A stretch of DNA of 23,053 bases, taken from Hygrocybe punicea (taxonomy: Eukaryota; Basidiomycota; Agaricomycetes; Agaricales; Hygrophoraceae). How positions within the stretch are numbered: position 1 is the first letter of the stretch; every line of letters begins with the position of its first letter. The position numbers were made by a program, and so were the translations under genes. Of the stretch, positions 18,815 through 23,053 are shown one piece after another. The notes beneath the pieces were generated by a model that was not told where the DNA came from, made no database searches, and saw nothing but the letters and a program-made list of their open reading frames with translations. The stretch is from assembly GCA_963556145.1 (NCBI GenBank), contig CAUVYJ010000019.1:1-23053 (forward strand). Reading direction: 5' to 3'.

Positions 18815-19131
18815 ATACCTGACTTCAGCAGCAGTGACACCATCGAGGCTGTTTAAGAGTCCACACAGACGTAGCCTTGAAGTGTGAGTAGTTTCAGTTG
18901 CGTTCATAGGTGGACATAATGTCACGACTGACAGAGCACGTAAATGTATAGCCATGCGAGAAAGCGACTTGCCTGATTGAAACATATCCCATTAACGTCG
19001 TCAAAGTATTATCACTTATGCAGTACTTATGCTAGGATTCAGCTTCAAGAAAGGCTGACGACATAGATATCAAGGCCGAGTTCGCCAGCTAAGGAATCGA
19101 TGAGTGATAGTTTACCGCTATCTTTAAACCC
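18815..19131 (-). pseudogene. BCS1-type AAA ATPase fragment, degenerate
   Basis: Three consecutive pieces on the minus strand match the BCS1 AAA core. First, GGFKDSGKLSLIDSLAGELG and then LDIYVVSLS (19131-19045), the Walker A region, where a usual GxPGSGKT is now GFKDSGKL. Second, NTLTTLMGYVSIRQVAFSHG and TFTCSVSRD (about 19012-18913), where the Walker B acidic pair is replaced by Ser-His. Third, LCGLLNSLDGVTAAEVR (about 18875-18825), the conserved second-region stretch. The pieces are in the right order but separated by stops and frame changes. Intact BCS1 is a mitochondrial inner-membrane chaperone for complex III; mushrooms carry many divergent copies. This one lacks the N-terminal BCS1 domain and everything after the fragment, and both nucleotide-binding motifs are lost. 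Confidence 0.55.
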
Positions 19132-19486
19132 TCCAACCATCAAAGAGTTCCAAAGGGGATCCATTGTCGAGCAGAGGTTGTACATGGCAAGGGCTAAATT
19201 GTTGTCTCCAATGCCATGTCGATAGCCTTGGAGCGTGCAAGAGAACCATAAGATGAAAGAAATCAGAATAATTATTGCTATTCGAGAAATATAACTGCTC
19301 TCACCGAGATTGTTGACTGCCATCATGATTACATCCTCGACTCCGAATACTCGCACCAGGACAAAATTTGTTTGACAAAATCATGTTCCACCACGAAGGA
19401 GAGAATGGTCCTTGCAGGTGGGAGAGTAGGCTAGTCCCATCAAAATTAGACATCATTTTTTGCAATGCAGGGTTCGACTGACTCAC

Positions 19487-19552
19487 CTTGAAAAAACGGA
19501 TAGTCCAGGGCAAATGTCCAATATATTCCGCTGATGCCCTCAACCGAGTTGT
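19487..19552 (-). pseudogene. Likely upstream exon of the P450 relic
   Basis: Bounded by an acceptor CTGTAG (19558-19553) and a donor GTGAGT (from 19486), this exon reads RASAEYIGHLPWTIRFFK. A GHLPW(T)-type motif followed by an intron is common in fungal P450s just before the segment that begins the main relic (IIPDPFF). If so, the P450 was interrupted between 19486 and 18177 by the BCS1 fragment and the AGCCG block. The exon is short, so this is tentative. Confidence 0.4.
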
Positions 19553-19712
19553 CTACAGGGAGAATGTGAGGATGTTGCTACATGCAGGCTGACACGAAAT
19601 CACCAAGTGCAACACGCAAATCATTGCAAGTATTATGAGAGAGACCACAGGTAGAAGATGTCGAGACACCCCCAGTACACAGGGGGATAGGAAAAGGCGA
19701 TGACTTGTGAAA

Positions 19713-19905
19713 AGTTTGAGTGCCCAGCACTAGTGAAACAGATGGAAGGACGTGAAATATGGACCAGAAAATAAGATGATGAAGGCCGAAGACAGGGAGA
19801 TGCAGAGACAACAGGGACGAGACTTTGCGGTGCTCAGCACTGGCAAAGATGGTAGAAAGCGACGGGGACAAGTCTTTGCTGGTGCTCGGCACTGGCAAAG
19901 ATGGT
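19713..19905 (+). repeat. Degenerate direct repeat GTGCTCAGCACTGGCAAAGATGG
   Basis: Two good copies, 19820-19852 and 19872-19905, about 52 bp apart, share GGTGCTC(A/G)GCACTGGCAAAG and ATGGT. A weaker third copy lies at 19713-19745. Confidence 0.75.
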
Positions 19906-20008
19906 TGAGAAGAACATAAGGCTCTTACGGTCACAGTATGGTGAAGCTCAAGTCTCACGGTCACATGATCGAGTTACTGTTGAGCGCCATTCTAAGTCTT
20001 TTCTCTTC

Positions 20009-20077
20009 ATCTCCCCTTGATTGAATCATAGGGAGATTCTTGTCTCTCTTCTCCCCTTGATTGAATCATAGGGAGAT
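20009..20077 (+). repeat. Two 27-bp copies with hairpin arms, 40-bp spacing
   Basis: CTCCCCTTGATTGAATCATA followed by GGGAGAT occurs at 20011-20037 and 20051-20077, exactly 40 bp apart. In the first copy ATCTCCC (20009-20015) and GGGAGAT (20031-20037) form an inverted pair with 7-bp arms; the second keeps five of these pairs. No gene overlaps. Confidence 0.85.
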
Positions 20078-20679
20078 GTTCCTTCCTGGTTGTGTTATCT
20101 GCCGATGCCGACACTGAGGTTCTTATCTGCCATTTTGCTATGGCTGGCGTCGTCTTCCCCCTACTCTTTGCTTCCCCGGCTCTGGGTACGTTGACTTATC
20201 CCCCTCTTCGCAATGGGTTGTCATCCTATTCATATCTTGCACCAGGATCTGCCCGTTTGACACAAGGAACAGATCAAGACCACACCCTCGATACATGTGT
20301 CTGCATGCTGTTTCGCTTAGCACCGTGTTTTTTTAATCTCCACGTTTTTTTCCCTTTGCCACTACTGAGACGTTCATATTTTTTCTATTGTACTTTTACC
20401 AATAATTTGTATTTCATGTGTATTTCATACATCCACCATCAAACTCACCCGGTTACGTCTGCATCTTCAACTTATTCACCACGTTGTACAGGAGAAATGT
20501 AATTGTTAGTAGCGTTCATGGCAGGACAATAGTCATACAGCATGCACACAAGTTGCAATACGTCTTGATTGAGATCGGTTACACCCTTGGAAAGCTATCG
20601 TGTCTGGAGGTCCGTTAAATTGAAATTCACGTCAGTCATCATATATTCGACTGAACTTTGCATAACTCTTTAGACCAAT

Positions 20680-23053
20680 ATGCCTCCTCGACGTGGAGCC
20701 AAAAAGTCCAAGACGACTGCCTTTGCAAATGGCGCGCTTCAAACATCCTTCCGAATTCAAGGTAGATATTTCACTTTTAAACCCACTCATATACGGTGCT
20801 GACATTCTCATACATATCCAGTACCTCAACTGTCCACTCCAACTCCTGAACCGATCCATCGAGACAAAGGAAAGGGCAAGGCCGTTGAAGTAGACATCGA
20901 CGATCCCTTTGGTCCCGGCTTTCTATCAAGACCTACCAACCCAGCCATTACACCGATTCGACAGGTGGGGCCTGCGATATTGGACCGTGCTCGGCGAAGG
21001 GTTCTTTCTGCAAAAGCTAATGACCCAAACAACGCAGCAGCAGCTGTCGATATTCTATTTACACCATCTCCTTGCTCACGCCGTCGTCGTCAACAAAGGA
21101 AGACGCCTGTCACAGCTTCTTCTCGCAACCCACCCAACTTATTCTCTTCTGGCAGCCCAATCATACCCATTCGACAAGTCACATTCCGATTACCATCGAG
21201 TTCTCCCAGTGATGGTCCCTTCACCTCACTTTCACCTCCACAAGCCTCAACTTCACAGCAACCTTCACTCCCACTCTTTGACCTAGCAACTGCTACGTCC
21301 ACGTCCTCACCAACGTCGCCGGTGTCGCCGGTGTCAACGTCCAGCTCTAAGTCTAGTGGGTCAGAATCCAACCATAACCCACGGCCACCTGCAGCAAATC
21401 CGGCAACTCGTTCATCGCGAACGAATGGTCCCGCAGGCAACAAGTCTCGTCACATCGCATCGGACGTGTGGACTTTCTTCGAAAAGATGGGAAACCAGTA
21501 TAGTTGCATGTTCTGCGGGTATGTGTTTCCACATCCTAGTTATTATATGATGCTGAACGACTTAAATAGAAATATCCATGCAACGAATCCAAGCTATAAG
21601 ATTACCAAATTTAGTGTCAAGACATCCACCGGGACTATTCGCCGTCACTTGATAGAGGAACACATGAATGTTTGGGTGTCTGGTTGTGACGAGTTGGGCA
21701 TCAAGATAAAGGCAAAGAGTGCCCAGGCTGCCCTGGATGGATATCGAAAGGGTAAAGGGCAACCAACGGGATGGATGCCGCAAGAACGCACATCGTACTC
21801 GAGGGAAGCTTTCGTTGACGCAATCATCGAGTTCATTGTCGGCGATGATCAGGTATATTTTTCGATTGTTTTATATTCCTGTATTGATGAGATATCATTA
21901 TTTTAGTCAATCAATGTTGTCGAATCACCGCATCTGCGGGCAATTTTCCTCATGCTTCGAGAAGAACTTCGGGAGTCGGATATTCCTGGCAGGACTACGA
22001 TCCGTAAACGCATTGAAGAGACGCTTCAAGAACATTTAGATCAACTAAGTAAAGACATGCAGGTCAGAGCGGCTGCTACCTGCATTTTGACTATTCTTGT
22101 TAATAAAGGAACAGCACTCATTAGGGAAGATTTCATTCACAATGGATATGTGGTCCGATCCGAATCATTCTCCTTTCATGGCTATCACGGCTCATTGGAT
22201 CCAATCGCATACTGAAGAAACCCCCACTGGCCGTCAACACATTCTCAGATTACGTTCCGACTTGGTGGGATTTCATCGTGTTCCTGGGCGACATGATGGC
22301 GAGCATCTCGCCCATGTATTCATATACGTTACTGATCGGCTTATGATTACTCACAAGGTATTCAATATTCAAAGTTTCTTCGTATTCTCGTTGACCCTCA
22401 TCCTCTCAGATTGGATGGATTACCCTCGACAATGCCTCAAACAATGATACGTTCATGGCCATATTAGAGCGTGAACTTCGGCGACGGAAAATCAAATTTG
22501 ACAAAATTGAGTGTCGAATTAGGTAGGTGACATGATTTTGTTGCTGCACCATAAGTACTAATACTCTTTACCTCCAGATGTTTCCCCCACATCGTCAACC
22601 TTGCTTGCAAGGCTGTGCTAGCGGCAATCACCAATCTCGACTATGTGGCTGAAACCGCTGACGACTTTTACCCTGCAAACTTCTTGGAAGGGATTGACCG
22701 AGATCCAATTGCAACTGTCTGATCTCTCATTCGTGCAGTATGTCTCTCTCTTGCTATCTTGTGCAGCAACTTACCTTTTGATGCGAAAACATTAATTTAT
22801 ACTAGATCCGATCATCTTCTCTGCGCCGACAGTATTTTTCATCCTTGTTTGAGAGATTAGAGCAGAAGGAACTTCAGCTTCTGCGTGACATGGAAGTGAG
22901 GTGGTCTTCAACATTACTCATGATTGAACGAGCCATTGATCTTCAAGAGGTATTTTTTATTTTTTATTTCGTGGCCAATATTTGACGTGGTTATCTAGGT
23001 TCTTGACACCTTCCTCGAAAGCCGGGAATTTTCTGAACTGCACAAGTTCCAGC
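20680..23053 (+). pseudogene. hAT transposase with BED-type zinc finger, one in-frame TGA, 3' truncated by window
   Basis: Exons 20680-20761, 20822-21852, 21907-22062, 22115-22357, 22410-22522, 22578-22737, 22806-22949 and 22999 to the window end; introns 49-68 nt, GT-AG, phases consistent. Residues 1-235 are low-complexity Ser/Pro/Thr with a basic start (MPPRRGAKKSK). A BED-like finger uses C256, C259, H303 and H308. The RNase H-like core begins with GKISFTMDMWSDPN, where D434 is the expected first catalytic Asp, and continues with GWITLDNASNNDTF, CFPHIVNLACKAVL and ELQLLRDMEVRWSSTLLMIE. The C-terminal dimerisation region lies beyond the window. Codon 590 is TGA (22720-22722) in DPIATV-stop-SLIRA, where relatives as I recall have Arg or another residue. 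The class moves DNA by cut and paste and makes 8-bp target duplications. No other break is visible, so this copy is young. Confidence 0.82.

Larger units (their letters stand above)
19560..20679. other. Intergenic, repeats but no supported gene
   Basis: Contains two local repeats listed separately. Open frames at 19578-19964 (minus) and 20092-20502 (plus) lack recognisable motifs. The plus one has a hydrophobic start at about 20140 (MAGVVFPLLFASPALG) that resembles a signal peptide, but nothing after it supports a secreted protein. Confidence 0.4.

Noticed and set aside
19578..19964. Minus-strand 128-residue frame
   Set aside because: Made of degenerate direct repeats, with no P450 or other motif continuing from the neighbouring relic.
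20092..20502. Plus-strand frame with a signal-peptide-like stretch
   Set aside because: No domain follows, the frame crosses T-rich filler, and no splice-supported extension was found.

Overview
The window looks like a transposon-rich, non-core stretch of a basidiomycete (Agaricomycetes) nuclear genome. Coding regions are split by 49-68 nt GT-AG introns. The families I recognise are typical of mushroom genomes: a Plavaka (CACTA-type) transposase, a CxC5/CxC6 protein associated with KDZ transposons, a BED-finger hAT transposase, OTT_1508-like deaminases, and relics of a cytochrome P450, a BCS1-type AAA ATPase and an MFS transporter. I found no rRNA, tRNA or CRISPR. All family names come from recalled motifs, not from a search.

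Layout. 1-618 is simple sequence. 619-1843 is a satellite whose two arms face each other, possibly a non-autonomous element. 1988-2749 is a three-exon gene of unknown function. 2750-4580 holds no recognisable gene. 4600-4865 is a word-repeat block next to the 3' end of the minus-strand KDZ-associated gene (7157-4896, six exons). 7307-7664 is the tail of an MFS transporter. 8282-10201 is an OTT_1508-like deaminase with a frameshift and an altered active site. 10754-15128 is a ten-exon Plavaka transposase, with word-repeat blocks before (10468-10564) and after it (15290-15815). 16082-16470 is a 169-bp tandem repeat, followed by the C-terminal scrap of a second deaminase (16536-16813). 17185-19552 is a minus-strand P450 relic interrupted by a BCS1-like fragment and another word-repeat block. 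20680-23053 is a hAT transposase that runs off the end.

How it fits together. The three transposon genes are almost complete. After conceptual splicing, their reading frames hold across every exon. They are broken by five in-frame TGA codons, and at each one an arginine codon CGA is the likely ancestor; Plavaka also has one single-base deletion. This suggests recent elements silenced by C-to-T change at CpG sites. The host-type relics (P450, BCS1, MFS, second deaminase) are truncated or shuffled and look older. At least five blocks each repeat their own short CpG-containing word, as expected of transposase-binding or subterminal sequence from different elements.
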